Below are positions 40,539-48,778 of a DNA stretch of 64,000 bases, piece after piece. The translations under genes and the position numbers were made by a program. Below the pieces are notes generated by a model. The model had not been told where the DNA came from, made no database searches, and saw nothing but the letters and a program-made list of their open reading frames with translations. Every line of letters starts with the position of its first letter. The stretch's first letter is position 1. Source of the DNA: Ruminococcus_C callidus (lineage in GTDB: Bacteria; Bacillota; Clostridia; Oscillospirales; Ruminococcaceae); contig NZ_CP186925.1 of NCBI RefSeq assembly GCF_049562855.1, positions 620,001 to 684,000 of the forward strand, written 5' to 3'.

Positions 40539-40540
40539 TT

Positions 40541-40617
40541 GGTCTGGTAGTTCAGTTGGTTAGAACGCTGCCCTGTCACGGCAGAGGTCGTGGGTTCGAA
40601 TCCCATCCAGATCGCCA
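40541..40617 (+). tRNA. tRNA-Asp (anticodon GTC)
   Basis: Acceptor GGTCTGG/CCAGATC, anticodon loop CTGTCAC (GTC), T-loop TTCGAAT, CCA encoded. Confidence 0.93.
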
Positions 40618-40619
40618 GT

Positions 40620-40695
40620 GCGGATTTAGCTCATCTGGTAGAGCGCCACCTTGCCAAGGTGGAGGTAGCGAGTTCGAGCCTCGTAATCCGCTCCA
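40620..40695 (+). tRNA. tRNA-Gly (anticodon GCC)
   Basis: Acceptor GCGGATT/AATCCGC, anticodon stem CACCT/AGGTG with loop TGCCA (GCC), CCA encoded. Confidence 0.93.
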
Positions 40696-40697
40696 AT

Positions 40698-40772
40698 GGC
40701 GCTATAGCCAAGTGGTAAGGCAAGGGTCTGCAACACCCTGATTCTCCAGTTCAAATCTGGATGGCGCCTCCA
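40698..40772 (+). tRNA. tRNA-Cys (anticodon GCA)
   Basis: Acceptor GGCGCTA/TGGCGCC, anticodon loop CTGCAAC (GCA), T-loop TTCAAAT, CCA encoded. Confidence 0.93.
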
Positions 40773-40778
40773 AGAGAT

Positions 40779-40807
40779 GAGAACGCAAGCGGGCGTTCTC
40801 TTTTTTT
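40779..40807 (+). terminator. Terminator of the tRNA operon
   Basis: Stem GAGAACGC/GCGTTCTC followed by seven T. Confidence 0.9.
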
Positions 40808-40822
40808 GTATCTCTTGAAGGT

Positions 40823-40863
40823 CAAGGGCAATACCGCACAAAGATTGTGCGGTATTGCCCAAG
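40823..40863. repeat. Family-B minimal palindrome with target duplication
   Basis: The 33-bp core 40827-40859 joins the two B ends (GGCAATACCGCACAA-AGA-TTGTGCGGTATTGCC). Perfect CAAG duplications flank it at 40823-40826 and 40860-40863. Confidence 0.8.
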
Positions 40864-40892
40864 CTTTGCGGCTGGAGGATGCGTATACCTTA

Positions 40893-40936
40893 GAGCCTGT
40901 CCTGTACCTGTTTTGCAGTGTGCAGGACAGGCTCTT
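40893..40936 (+). promoter_or_regulatory. Strong hairpin in the NYN gene leader
   Basis: GAGCCTGTCCTG pairs with CAGGACAGGCTC around a 20-nt loop. No T run follows, so it is not a typical terminator. It ends 40 nt before the NYN start and may protect or regulate that mRNA. Confidence 0.5.
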
Positions 40937-40975
40937 GTAGCACCTGAACCAATCGAAAGGAAAGGAGGAAATGCA

Positions 40976-41722
40976 ATGGCAACGTATCTGATCGACTATG
41001 AAAATGTTTATATCGAGGGACTGACCGGTTTGGAGTATCTGACAAAGCGGGACGAGGTAGTGATTTTCTACACACAGAACCGCTGCGGGCTGACGTTTGA
41101 ACTGCACCAGCGGCTGATCTCCTGTGATGCAAAGCTGCGGCTGATGGAAGTGACAGCACTGTCCACCAGAAAAAACACGGTGAAAAATGCACTGGACTTG
41201 CAGCTTTCCATGTATATCGGCTATCTGATCGGCAGCCGTCCGAAAGAACGTCTGTATATCATCAGCAAGGACACCGACTTCGACCTGAACCAGCAGTTCT
41301 ACGACCGGTACCTGCAAGAGGATGTGCACGCTCTGTCGATTTATTCTACCATTGAGAATGCAATGAAAGGCATTCCCACGAGAGATGCAGTACAGGCTCT
41401 GGAAGAAACTGCTGCGGCTGCACCTGCGGATACGACTTCAACAGAAGAAGAAAACGTACCGGCAGCACCGAAAAAGGCAAAGAGCAGTGCGGCAATGCTG
41501 TTTCCGAAAGAGTTACAGTCGGAAGTGCGGGAACTGCTGGACACAGACGACAAGCAGGCGGTGAACCGGATCTGTGCGATCATCACCGCTTCGGAAGACC
41601 TGCTGACACTGAACAACCTGCTGTCCCGCTATTACCACGACGGCAAGCAGGTAAAGGACATGTATCACAAACTGAAGCCGTCCTATAAGGCACTCCGTAA
41701 GCTGGCAAACGGCACGAAGTGA
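40976..41722 (+). CDS. NYN/PIN-like domain protein
   Basis: The 248-residue protein has an N-terminal NYN (PIN-like) nuclease fold: Y-L-I-D-Y-E-N-V with the first acidic residue at D7, V-I-F-Y-T-Q-N, N-A-L-D-L-Q-L and I-I-S-K-D-T-D-F-D (second acidic cluster). An Ala/Glu/Lys-rich hinge (about 140-170) leads to a helical C-terminal domain (170-248). Such proteins are predicted RNases, and the acidic residues are kept. The ATG at 40976 follows AAAGGAGG by 7 nt. The substrate is unknown; adjacency to tRNA genes may be chance. Confidence 0.75.
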   Translation: MATYLIDYENVYIEGLTGLEYLTKRDEVVIFYTQNRCGLTFELHQRLISCDAKLRLMEVTALSTRKNTVKNALDLQLSMYIGYLIGSRPKERLYIISKDTDFDLNQQFYDRYLQEDVHALSIYSTIENAMKGIPTRDAVQALEETAAAAPADTTSTEEENVPAAPKKAKSSAAMLFPKELQSEVRELLDTDDKQAVNRICAIITASEDLLTLNNLLSRYYHDGKQVKDMYHKLKPSYKALRKLANGTK

Positions 41723-41740
41723 CAGACTTTCAAAACCCAA

Positions 41741-41784
41741 AAGAGCACCCTCCGGTGAAACCAGCCGGAGAGTGCTCTTTTTGC
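41741..41784 (+). terminator. Terminator after the NYN gene
   Basis: AAGAGCACCCTCCGG pairs with CCGGAGAGTGCTCTT, then TTTTTG. Confidence 0.85.
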
Positions 41785-41788
41785 TTCA

Positions 41789-41834
41789 TAAAAATGAAAA
41801 ACCGAAAACAAGCGGCAATTGCCTTTGCTTTCGG
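41789..41834 (-). terminator. Terminator after rpmB
   Basis: On the minus strand CCGAAAGCAA/TTGTTTTCGG is followed by TTTTTCATTTTT. Confidence 0.7.
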
Positions 41835-41867
41835 TCACTTTTCATATTCAACTGTCAAAAACAGAGC

Positions 41868-42053
41868 TTACGCACGCTCGATCTTGCCGGAGCGCAGGCA
41901 TCTGGAGCAAACGTACATATGACAAGGAGTTCCCTTCACAATCGCTTTTACACGCTTTACGTTCGGCTTCCATGTTCTGTTCGACCGTCTGTGGGAGTGA
42001 GAAACCTTGATACCGAAGGTAACACCCTTTCCGCAAACTTCACATTTAGCCAT
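41868..42053 (-). CDS. rpmB: 50S ribosomal protein L28
   Basis: The 61-residue L28 begins M-A-K-C-E-V-C-G-K-G-V-T-F-G and ends with Y-V-C-S-R-C-L-R-S-G-K. Four cysteines (two C-x-x-C) make this the zinc-binding form, which needs zinc; zinc-free paralogues lack them. AAGGAGGTG lies 8 nt before the ATG. It is monocistronic. Confidence 0.97.
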   Translation of the reverse strand: MAKCEVCGKGVTFGIKVSHSHRRSNRTWKPNVKRVKAIVKGTPCHMYVCSRCLRSGKIERA

Positions 42054-42360
42054 TCTACTGCACCTCCTTATCCTAACATTGCATGCCGACCGCCGGAAAA
42101 TAGACTTCTGCGGCAGTCTGCAAACTAACATATCTATTTTATCAAATTTCCCGAAAAAAAGCAACCCTTTTCCTTGGATTCTTTTGAATATTTTTTTTAC
42201 GATCAAAATACCTTTCGAAAAATACAATTATTTGCGAAAACAGACTGCAAAATCAAATACAGACTTATTTTCAAAAAGCAACCGAAAAAGAAATCGGCAC
42301 ATTTCCGGCATTCTGTCCTGCGGAAATCTTGTAAATTTTATGTCAAATGGCAAAATAGGC
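42054..42360. other. AT-rich divergent spacer rpmB / M50 protease
   Basis: It holds a probable rpmB promoter on the minus strand (TTGCTT, 17 bp, TAAAAT, about 42135-42165). The rest is AT-rich without a credible gene, repeat or riboswitch. Confidence 0.5.
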
Positions 42361-42389
42361 TTGAATTTTTCCGGAAAACCATGTATAAT
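42361..42389 (+). promoter_or_regulatory. Promoter of the M50-scpAB operon
   Basis: TTGAAT (42361-42366), 17-bp spacer, TATAAT (42384-42389). Confidence 0.75.
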
Positions 42390-42449
42390 AAAAAGAACAC
42401 ATTATAGGGTATCTGGGTAGAACATTTTCATTTGGAAAGGACTGGAGCA

Positions 42450-43127
42450 ATGGGAATTCTGAGCAATTTTATGAACTTGAACCGTTATGAGATTCTGGCA
42501 AGAATCGTGATCATATTGTTGGTGTTGCCGCTGCATGAGTTTGCTCATGGCTGGGTGGCACGGAAATGCGGTGATGACACCGCCGAAGCTGCCGGACGGC
42601 TGACGCTGAATCCGCTGGCACACGTAGACCCCTTTGGTGCAGTGCTGCTGCTGCTGACCGGATTCGGCTGGGCAAAGCCGGTGCCGATCAATCCGGCACG
42701 AATGAACCACCCCCGCAAGGGCATCATCTGGACATCACTGGCGGGGCCGCTGTCCAATCTGCTGGCGGCACTGGTAGGCGTGGTGCTGATGCAGATCGTC
42801 TTTCCGTTTTACTATGCCGACCCCAACGCCGTTTTGACAGGCATCTATACGCTGCTGTACTGGTTCGTGGCGATCAACATTTCGCTGGCAGTGTTCAACC
42901 TGATTCCTGTGCCGCCGCTGGACGGCTCCAAGGTGCTGATGATGCTGCTGCCGTACCGCCAGTCCGCGTGGCTTGAGCGAAACCAGCGGTATTTGTCGCT
43001 GGCACTGTGGATCCTGATTCTGGTGGGCGTACTGAGCACGCCGCTGAGTTATCTGTCCAACTGGATCATGCACTTCTTCGTCTGGGCGACCCAGTGGATC
43101 GGCACGCTGGTGCAGATGGTGATGTGA
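42450..43127 (+). CDS. Site-2-protease family (M50) membrane metalloprotease
   Basis: The 225-residue multi-pass membrane protein has the zinc motif H-E-F-A-H (residues about 30-34) in helix 1 and the distal N-L-I-P-V-P-P-L-D-G-S with the metal Asp, as in the short YdfF/YwhC-type S2P proteases coded before scpA in Firmicutes. These cut transmembrane substrates within the membrane; the substrate here is unknown. It is the first gene of an operon with scpA (4 bp gap). AAAGGACTGGAG precedes the ATG. Confidence 0.92.
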   Translation: MGILSNFMNLNRYEILARIVIILLVLPLHEFAHGWVARKCGDDTAEAAGRLTLNPLAHVDPFGAVLLLLTGFGWAKPVPINPARMNHPRKGIIWTSLAGPLSNLLAALVGVVLMQIVFPFYYADPNAVLTGIYTLLYWFVAINISLAVFNLIPVPPLDGSKVLMMLLPYRQSAWLERNQRYLSLALWILILVGVLSTPLSYLSNWIMHFFVWATQWIGTLVQMVM

Positions 43128-43131
43128 GTTC

Positions 43132-43854
43132 ATGCAGACGATTTCGTTTAAGCTGGAAGTCTTTGAAGGCCCCATGGATCTGCTGCTGAACCTGATTTCC
43201 AAGCACAAGCTGAACATCTATGACATTGAGATCTCCAGCCTGCTGGAACAGTATCTGGCGTATCTGGATCAGTGTCGGGAACAGGACCTGGAGCTGGCAG
43301 GGGAATTTCTGGAAATGGCGGCACGGCTGATCTACATCAAAACGGCTTCGCTGCTGCCCCGTCCGGAAGATGCCCAAAAGGAAAAGCAGGCATTACAGGG
43401 GGCACTGATCGAGTATGCCCTCTGTAAGCAGGCGGCACAGGCTCTGGCACAGCGTTTTGTGGGCGGACAGATCTTTACCCGTCCGCCGATGCAGGTGGAA
43501 GTTTCTCCGGCATACGCCAGAACCCACCTGCCCTGTGTGCTGCTGGAAACATGGAACACCATGGGGCAGAAACGCTTTGCCCCGCAGGAAAACGCCCGCG
43601 AACGGTTACAGCGTGTAGTGACGCGTCCGGTGGTGTCGGTGATGTCCAAGGTGGTCTACGTGATGCGAAAGGTGTATCACGATGAACACGTGTATTTCGG
43701 GGCACTGTACGCCGATGTGCGGGAGCGTTCTGCACGGGTGGCACTGTTTCTGGCGGTGCTGGAACTGACCAAGCATGGCAGGATCGGCATCAGCGAGGAC
43801 AGCACTTATCTCTATCGCCGGACAGACTATGTGAAACATTCTGCAAAGGGTTGA
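43132..43854 (+). CDS. scpA: Segregation and condensation protein A
   Basis: The 240-residue kleisin bridges SMC heads and binds ScpB in the bacterial condensin. Recognisable features are the N-terminal F-E-G-P-M-D-L-L-L-N-L-I (SMC neck binding), I-Y-D-I-E-I-S, A-A-R-L-I-Y-I-K-T-A-S-L-L-P and the C-terminal winged helix (F-L-A-V-L-E-L). scpB follows directly. Confidence 0.95.
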   Translation: MQTISFKLEVFEGPMDLLLNLISKHKLNIYDIEISSLLEQYLAYLDQCREQDLELAGEFLEMAARLIYIKTASLLPRPEDAQKEKQALQGALIEYALCKQAAQALAQRFVGGQIFTRPPMQVEVSPAYARTHLPCVLLETWNTMGQKRFAPQENARERLQRVVTRPVVSVMSKVVYVMRKVYHDEHVYFGALYADVRERSARVALFLAVLELTKHGRIGISEDSTYLYRRTDYVKHSAKG

Positions 43855-43910
43855 GAGAACTTCATTTATGCAGCCGTTCAAGTATGAATCCGAAGAATCG
43901 GGGAATGATA

Positions 43911-44486
43911 ATGGAAAGAAACACCAGATCGCCGCTTTGCCTGATGCTGGAGGCGGTGCTGTTTGCCAGCGGAGAGCCGGTGCCGGTGTCCCGTCTGGCA
44001 CAGGCATGTGAAGTATCAGAATCCGCGGTGCAGACTGCCTTACAGCAGCTGTCGGCGTGGTATGAAAAACAAAAAAGTGCGATCTGCGTGCAGCAGCTGG
44101 GGGACAGCTGGCAGATGTGCACCCACCCTGCCTATGCGACTGTGATCCAGCGGGCAGTGGAAACCAAAAAGGCGGCTCCGCTGTCAGCGGCTGCCATGGA
44201 GGTGCTGACGATCGTGGCATATAACCAGCCGGTCAGCAAAAGCTTTGTGGAGCATGTCCGCGGCGTGGACAGCAGTTCCGTGGTGAACACCCTTGTGGAA
44301 AAGGAACTGCTCACAGAAGCCGGACGGCTGGACGTGCCGGGCAAGCCGGTCGCCTATGCGACAACGCCCCATTTTCTCCGGTGCTTCGGCTTGCAGTCGC
44401 TGGACGAGCTGCCGCCGCTGCCGGTGTCGGCTGTGCCGCAGGAAATGGTACCGGAGTCGGAGGAATCTGACGATCTGGCAGAATGA
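43911..44486 (+). CDS. scpB: Segregation and condensation protein B
   Basis: The 191-residue partner of ScpA has two winged-helix domains: L-E-A-V-L-F-A-S-G-E-P-V, V-L-T-I-V-A-Y-N-Q-P-V and the G-V-D-S-S-S-V-V-N-T-L-V-E-K-E-L-L motif. The start is uncertain. ATG at 43911 (M-E-R-N) or 43905 both lack a strong ribosome site, and a TTG overlapping the scpA stop would add 20 residues. Family alignment favours a start close to the L-E-A-V-L-F motif. Confidence 0.93.
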   Translation: MERNTRSPLCLMLEAVLFASGEPVPVSRLAQACEVSESAVQTALQQLSAWYEKQKSAICVQQLGDSWQMCTHPAYATVIQRAVETKKAAPLSAAAMEVLTIVAYNQPVSKSFVEHVRGVDSSSVVNTLVEKELLTEAGRLDVPGKPVAYATTPHFLRCFGLQSLDELPPLPVSAVPQEMVPESEESDDLAE

Positions 44487-44507
44487 TGCAGAGGAGGCGA
44501 GTGGTCT

Positions 44508-45227
44508 ATGGTTGGCTGGCTGATCGTGCTGGGGCTTCTGGCACTGCTGCTGGGACTGCTGTTGTCGCCGTTCTCCTTTGCGTGGGACTACGATGCCCCG
44601 AAAGACCGCTTCTTCTGGAAGCTTTCGTGGCTGGGGATCTCCTTTGCTGACAGTGCCGGAAAGGGATTGTTTCAGCGGGAAAAAGAGGAATCCCAGAAGC
44701 CGGAAAAAGAACCGGAAAAGCAGAAGAAAAAGAAGCGGAAGAAGCCGAAAAAGTCCCGCCGACCGGCAAAAAAGAAGTCGCCGGAATCTTCGGAAAAGAC
44801 CGAAAAGCAAAAGCTGGAACACGGCTGGGCTCTCATCAAGGGCAGCCTGTCCGTGCTTCCGAAACCGCTGCGGCTGCTGTGGAAAGGCATCTCTCTGAAG
44901 CAGCTGACAGTGGGCGTGCAGGTGGGACGGTTCGATGCACAGGAATGTGCCCTCGCCTACGGAGCAGCCAATGCGGCAGTGTACACCGCCGTGGGGCTGC
45001 TGGGCAGTGCCATGCGGGTACAGGTGCAGCAGATACAGGTGCAGTGTGCGTTCGGGCAGGAGTGCTCCCGCTGGGTCGTCCGCGGAAAGCTGCACCTTTG
45101 TTTCCTGGCAGCTCTGGCGGCACTGTGCAGCTTTGCCGTAGGCTATGCGATGCAGAAAAACCGGCAGGAAACTGACGGGAAAGAGAAAGAAGATACCGCA
45201 GAAAAAGAACACGCTGCGGTGAGATAA
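44508..45227 (+). CDS. DUF2953 family membrane protein
   Basis: The 239-residue protein has an N-terminal membrane helix (residues 3-22), a Lys/Glu/Pro-rich low-complexity stretch (about 60-105), a DUF2953-type domain (L-L-W-K-G-I-S-L-K-Q-L-T-V-G-V) and a second hydrophobic segment near the C-terminus. DUF2953 genes are typically coded just before ytfJ in clostridia, as here, which suggests a sporulation link. GAGGAGGCG lies before the ATG. Confidence 0.8.
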   Translation: MVGWLIVLGLLALLLGLLLSPFSFAWDYDAPKDRFFWKLSWLGISFADSAGKGLFQREKEESQKPEKEPEKQKKKKRKKPKKSRRPAKKKSPESSEKTEKQKLEHGWALIKGSLSVLPKPLRLLWKGISLKQLTVGVQVGRFDAQECALAYGAANAAVYTAVGLLGSAMRVQVQQIQVQCAFGQECSRWVVRGKLHLCFLAALAALCSFAVGYAMQKNRQETDGKEKEDTAEKEHAAVR

Positions 45228-45242
45228 CAGGAGGTAAATGTA

Positions 45243-45683
45243 ATGGCAGAAAAGCGTCCGATTCAGGATCTCATGGGAGTTACAATGGAAAAAATGCGGG
45301 AAATGGTAGATGTGCAGACCATTATCGGAGATCCGATCGTGGTTTCTGACAAGGTGACTATTGTGCCCGTGTCAAAAGTGTCATACGGATTTGCCTCCGG
45401 CGGCTCTGACCTGCCGGTGAAAACCAATCCGAAAGACCTGTTCGGCGGCGGTGCCGGTGCCGGCGTGTCCATTCAGCCGGTCGCCTTTCTGGTGGTACAG
45501 GAGGACGGCGTGCGGCTGCTGCAAATGGACGAGGGCAGCGATGCTCTGTCCAGTGCCATTCGCTCGGTGCCGGAAGTGGTAGACCGTCTGGGCAGCATGT
45601 TCAAGAAGGGCGACAAGAAAAACGACAAAAAGACTGAAAATCCGGAAAAACCCGCGGAAACGGATTCCGGCGAAGCAGAATAA
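45243..45683 (+). CDS. ytfJ: GerW/YtfJ family sporulation protein
   Basis: The 146-residue protein shows the YtfJ pattern: I-G-D-P-I-V-V, T-I-V-P-V-S-K-V-S-Y-G-F-A-S-G-G-S-D, the G-G-G-A-G-A-G-V stretch, P-V-A-F-L-V-V and a charged tail. In Bacillus GerW is needed for normal spore germination. Presence in a Ruminococcus suggests at least remnants of a sporulation programme. Strong SD AGGAGG. Confidence 0.9.
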   Translation: MAEKRPIQDLMGVTMEKMREMVDVQTIIGDPIVVSDKVTIVPVSKVSYGFASGGSDLPVKTNPKDLFGGGAGAGVSIQPVAFLVVQEDGVRLLQMDEGSDALSSAIRSVPEVVDRLGSMFKKGDKKNDKKTENPEKPAETDSGEAE

Positions 45684-45741
45684 ACTGCCGCTTCTTTCGC
45701 ATACATTGTGGTAATTTTACAAGTATGCGGAGGAATCTGAA

Positions 45742-46884
45742 ATGCGAAAACAACATTTTCTGCGGTGGCTCAGCGGGATATGGGCGGTGTGTCTGGCGGT
45801 GACTGGTCTGCCGGTGCTGCATGTACAGGGCGAGGCTCTGTCGGTTTCGGCGGAGTCCTGCATTCTGATGGAAGCGGTGACCGGTGAGGTGCTCTATGAA
45901 AAGGCGGCAGATCAGCAGCGACCTATGGCAAGCACGACCAAGATCATGACCACGCTGCTCTGTCTGGAAAGCGGCGATCTGGATACGCCCTTTTCGGTGG
46001 ACAACGATGCGATCCATGTAGAGGGCTCTTCCATGGGGCTGGTAGACGGGGACATTGTGACCAAGCGTGCCCTCTGCTATGGCATGCTGCTGCCCTCCGG
46101 CAATGATGCTGCCGGAGCAACTGCTGTGAAGCTTGCCGGCAGCTATGCCGCTTTTGCAGAGCAGATGAACCGGAAGGCTCAGGAACTGGGCATGACCCAG
46201 AGTCATTTTGTCACGCCCTCCGGTCTGCACGATGCGGAGCATTACTCAACTGCCCGTGATATGGCACTGCTGACAGCGGCGGCTTTGCAGAACGAAACCT
46301 TTCGGGAGATTTGTGGGCAGGCTTCTGCCAAGGTGTGCTTCGGCAATCCGCCCTATGAACGGTGGCTGACCAATTCCAACAAGCTGCTGACCATGGACGA
46401 AACGGTGATCGGTGTCAAGACCGGTTTCACAGACGAAGCCGGTCGCTGTCTGGTGTCCGCCAGTGTGCGGAACGGCATCACGCTGATTTGCGTGACTCTG
46501 AACGACCGGAACGACTGGCAGGATCATGAAGTCCTGTACGATTACGGCTTCGGGCAGCTTTCCCCGCAGGAGGTGACATTTCCCGCCGACTGGACGCTGC
46601 CCGTGACCGGCGGCACCACAGGAACTGCTGCGGTGGCTCCTGCGGAAACGCTGACAGTAGGTGTGAAAGACGGGAACATGCCGGCGTGGTCGTATCAGCT
46701 GAACACGCCGCCGTTCCTCTATGCCCCGCTGACCGCCGGACAGGAAGCCGGCACGTGGAAGCTTCTGCTGGACGGCAGAGTTGCCGCACAGGGCAGGCTG
46801 CTGGTGCAGTCTGCGGTAACTTATCAGGAAAAAACGACAGAGCCGGAACCCCAAAGCTGGTGGAAACGGCTGCTGCAAAAATAG
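45742..46884 (+). CDS. D-alanyl-D-alanine carboxypeptidase (DacF/PBP5 type)
   Basis: The 380-residue secreted penicillin-binding protein trims the terminal D-Ala of peptidoglycan stems. It has a signal peptide (1-31) and catalytic Ser64 in S-T-T-K, S119-G-N, and K226-T-G. A C-terminal beta domain and a final W-W-K-R-L-L amphipathic membrane anchor follow. All active-site motifs are intact, in contrast to the D,D-peptidase gene at the window's right end. It is coded between ytfJ and a pseudouridine synthase, as in many Firmicutes. Confidence 0.95.
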   Translation: MRKQHFLRWLSGIWAVCLAVTGLPVLHVQGEALSVSAESCILMEAVTGEVLYEKAADQQRPMASTTKIMTTLLCLESGDLDTPFSVDNDAIHVEGSSMGLVDGDIVTKRALCYGMLLPSGNDAAGATAVKLAGSYAAFAEQMNRKAQELGMTQSHFVTPSGLHDAEHYSTARDMALLTAAALQNETFREICGQASAKVCFGNPPYERWLTNSNKLLTMDETVIGVKTGFTDEAGRCLVSASVRNGITLICVTLNDRNDWQDHEVLYDYGFGQLSPQEVTFPADWTLPVTGGTTGTAAVAPAETLTVGVKDGNMPAWSYQLNTPPFLYAPLTAGQEAGTWKLLLDGRVAAQGRLLVQSAVTYQEKTTEPEPQSWWKRLLQK

Positions 46885-46908
46885 AGCAAAAAAGGAGTCA
46901 AACAGGAA

Positions 46909-47676
46909 GTGGAAAAAATACGAATTCAAAAACTGCTGGCAGATGCCGGATATTGTTCCAGACGACAGGCGGAAAAGCTGATCTCTGACGGAAAAGTCAA
47001 GGTGAACGGACACCCTGTCAAGCTGGGCGATAAGGCAACACTGGCAGATCTGATCACCGTAGGCGGCGAACGGGTATATCTGCCGCGAAAGAAACAGTAC
47101 CGTTATCTGATGCTGTATAAGCCGCGGGGCTATGTGACCACCACCTCTGACGAGCTGAACCGCCGCTGTGTCATGGATCTGCTGGAGGACGTGGAGGAAC
47201 GCGTTTACCCCGTGGGCAGACTGGACAAGGATTCCGAGGGCTTGCTGCTGCTGACCAATGACGGCAGCTTCGCCAACGGCATCATGCACCCCAGCCGCCA
47301 TATCAGCAAGACCTATCGTGTTACCGTTCGTCCGGACGTGACCGAGGAACAGCTGATCGCCCTGTCCGGCAGCATGGAACTGGACGGCAAAATGACTCAG
47401 CCGGCAACTGTGGTTGTCAAGACCAAGGAGCCGGGGCGTGTCGTCCTGCTGATGACCATTCATGAGGGCAAGAACCGACAGATCCGCCGTATGTGCGAAT
47501 CCGTCGGGCTGGAAGTTGCCCGTCTGCGGCGAATCAGCATCGGACCGCTGAAGCTGGGCATGCTGAAGCCGGGTACTTACCGTGACCTCACCGCCGAGGA
47601 ACTCCGTGCCATTCGAAATGCCATGGGGACCGGCGAAACCGCTGCTCCGGCAAAGAACAAGGGCAGACGGAGATAA
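46909..47676 (+). CDS. rluB: RsuA/RluB-family 23S rRNA pseudouridine synthase
   Basis: The 255-residue protein has an S4 RNA-binding domain (I-R-I-Q-K-L-L-A-D-A-G-Y-C-S-R-R-Q-A-E) and an RsuA-type catalytic domain with G-R-L-D-K-D-S-E-G-L-L-L-L-T-N-D (catalytic Asp) and H-E-G-K-N-R-Q-I-R-R-M. The start is GTG at 46909 with GGAG and CAGGAA upstream. The RluB label, rather than a related family member, is inferred from the neighbourhood (dac-rluB in Firmicutes). Confidence 0.92.
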   Translation: MEKIRIQKLLADAGYCSRRQAEKLISDGKVKVNGHPVKLGDKATLADLITVGGERVYLPRKKQYRYLMLYKPRGYVTTTSDELNRRCVMDLLEDVEERVYPVGRLDKDSEGLLLLTNDGSFANGIMHPSRHISKTYRVTVRPDVTEEQLIALSGSMELDGKMTQPATVVVKTKEPGRVVLLMTIHEGKNRQIRRMCESVGLEVARLRRISIGPLKLGMLKPGTYRDLTAEELRAIRNAMGTGETAAPAKNKGRRR

Positions 47677-47740
47677 TCGGAGTATTCATAAGTTCTATCA
47701 ATAGTTCTATCAAAAAACGTTCTGGGAGGAGGAACAGGCA

Positions 47741-48688
47741 ATGCCAATTTGTATTTCACCGGAGCTGCCGGCGTATCACACTCTGTCCGAGGAGAATATT
47801 TTTGTCATGGACAGCGACCGTGCGGCTCATCAGGACATTCGCCCGCTGCGAGTGCTGGTGCTGAATCTGATGCCGAAAAAAATTGAAACGGAATGTCAGT
47901 TCCTGCGGCTGCTCAGCAACACGCCGTTGCAGGTGAATGTTGAATTTCTGCATGTATCCAGTCATATCAGCAAGAACACGTCGCAGAATCACCTTGCCAC
48001 ATTTTATCGGACTTTTTCCGAAATTCAGGATCAGTATTACGATGGCTGCATTATCACAGGTGCTCCTGTAGAGCATCTGGCATTTGAAGATGTGGACTAC
48101 TGGCAGGAGATCTGCACGATCATGGAGTGGACAAAGTCCCACGTCTTTTCCACGCTGCACATCTGCTGGGCGGCTCTTGCGGGGCTGTATTATCATTTTG
48201 ATGTGCCCAAGTATGACCTGCCGCAGAAGATGTTCGGCGTTTTCCCGCAGCATGTGCTGGAGCCTCACTGTCAGCTGCTCCGCGGCTTCAACGACGTGTT
48301 CCACGCACCGCATTCCCGCCACGCGGAAGTGCATCGGGAGGACATCGAAAAGGTGCCGCAGCTGAAAATTCTGACGGAGTCGGAACTCTCCGGCGTGCAC
48401 ATCGTCGCCAACAAAAACGGCAGACAGTACTTCATCACTGGTCATTCCGAGTATGATCGGGACACGCTGAAAGGGGAGTATTTTCGGGACAAGGAAAAGG
48501 GAGCAGAGATCGCGGTTCCCTATGGCTATTTTCCAGATGATGATCCCACCAAGGAACCCCATTTCAGCTGGGGGTGCAGTGCGAACCTGCTGTTCTCCAA
48601 CTGGCTGAATTACTGCGTCTACCAGCAGACACCTTACGACCTGACTGCACTGGAACTGTACAACTGGGACTGGCAGGCAGGACTGTAA
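47741..48688 (+). CDS. metAA: Homoserine O-acetyltransferase (MetA fold)
   Basis: The 315-residue enzyme activates homoserine for methionine synthesis. Cys142 (H-I-C-W-A-A-L-A-G-L) is the acyl-enzyme residue, and H-S-R-H and the E-Y-D-R-D-T-L region are present. Residue 111 in T-G-A-P-V-E is Glu; in this family Glu111 marks acetyl-CoA users and Gly111 succinyl-CoA users, so acetylation is expected. SD GGGAGGAGG. The 64-bp gap after rluB contains a twice-repeated AGTTCTATCAA and no SAM riboswitch. Confidence 0.93.
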   Translation: MPICISPELPAYHTLSEENIFVMDSDRAAHQDIRPLRVLVLNLMPKKIETECQFLRLLSNTPLQVNVEFLHVSSHISKNTSQNHLATFYRTFSEIQDQYYDGCIITGAPVEHLAFEDVDYWQEICTIMEWTKSHVFSTLHICWAALAGLYYHFDVPKYDLPQKMFGVFPQHVLEPHCQLLRGFNDVFHAPHSRHAEVHREDIEKVPQLKILTESELSGVHIVANKNGRQYFITGHSEYDRDTLKGEYFRDKEKGAEIAVPYGYFPDDDPTKEPHFSWGCSANLLFSNWLNYCVYQQTPYDLTALELYNWDWQAGL

Positions 48689-48718
48689 GGCATCATATTG
48701 TACAAGCTGTGAAATCAT

Positions 48719-48765
48719 AAAAAACCCGTCCGCACCGGAGAGCCATGGTGCGGACGGGTTTTTTA
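48719..48765. terminator. Bidirectional terminator
   Basis: AAAACCCGTCCGCACC pairs with GGTGCGGACGGGTTTT; T runs on both strands. It ends the metA operon and the convergent transporter gene. Confidence 0.9.
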
Positions 48766-48778
48766 GTTTCAAATAAAT

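Noticed and set aside
42174..42407. 77-codon frame before the M50 gene
   Set aside because: Lys/Phe-rich AT-composition product; it overlaps the M50 promoter and lacks a ribosome site.
47677..47740. SAM riboswitch or T-box before metA
   Set aside because: Only 64 bp separate rluB and metA; no room or motif for either, just a doubled AGTTCTATCAA.
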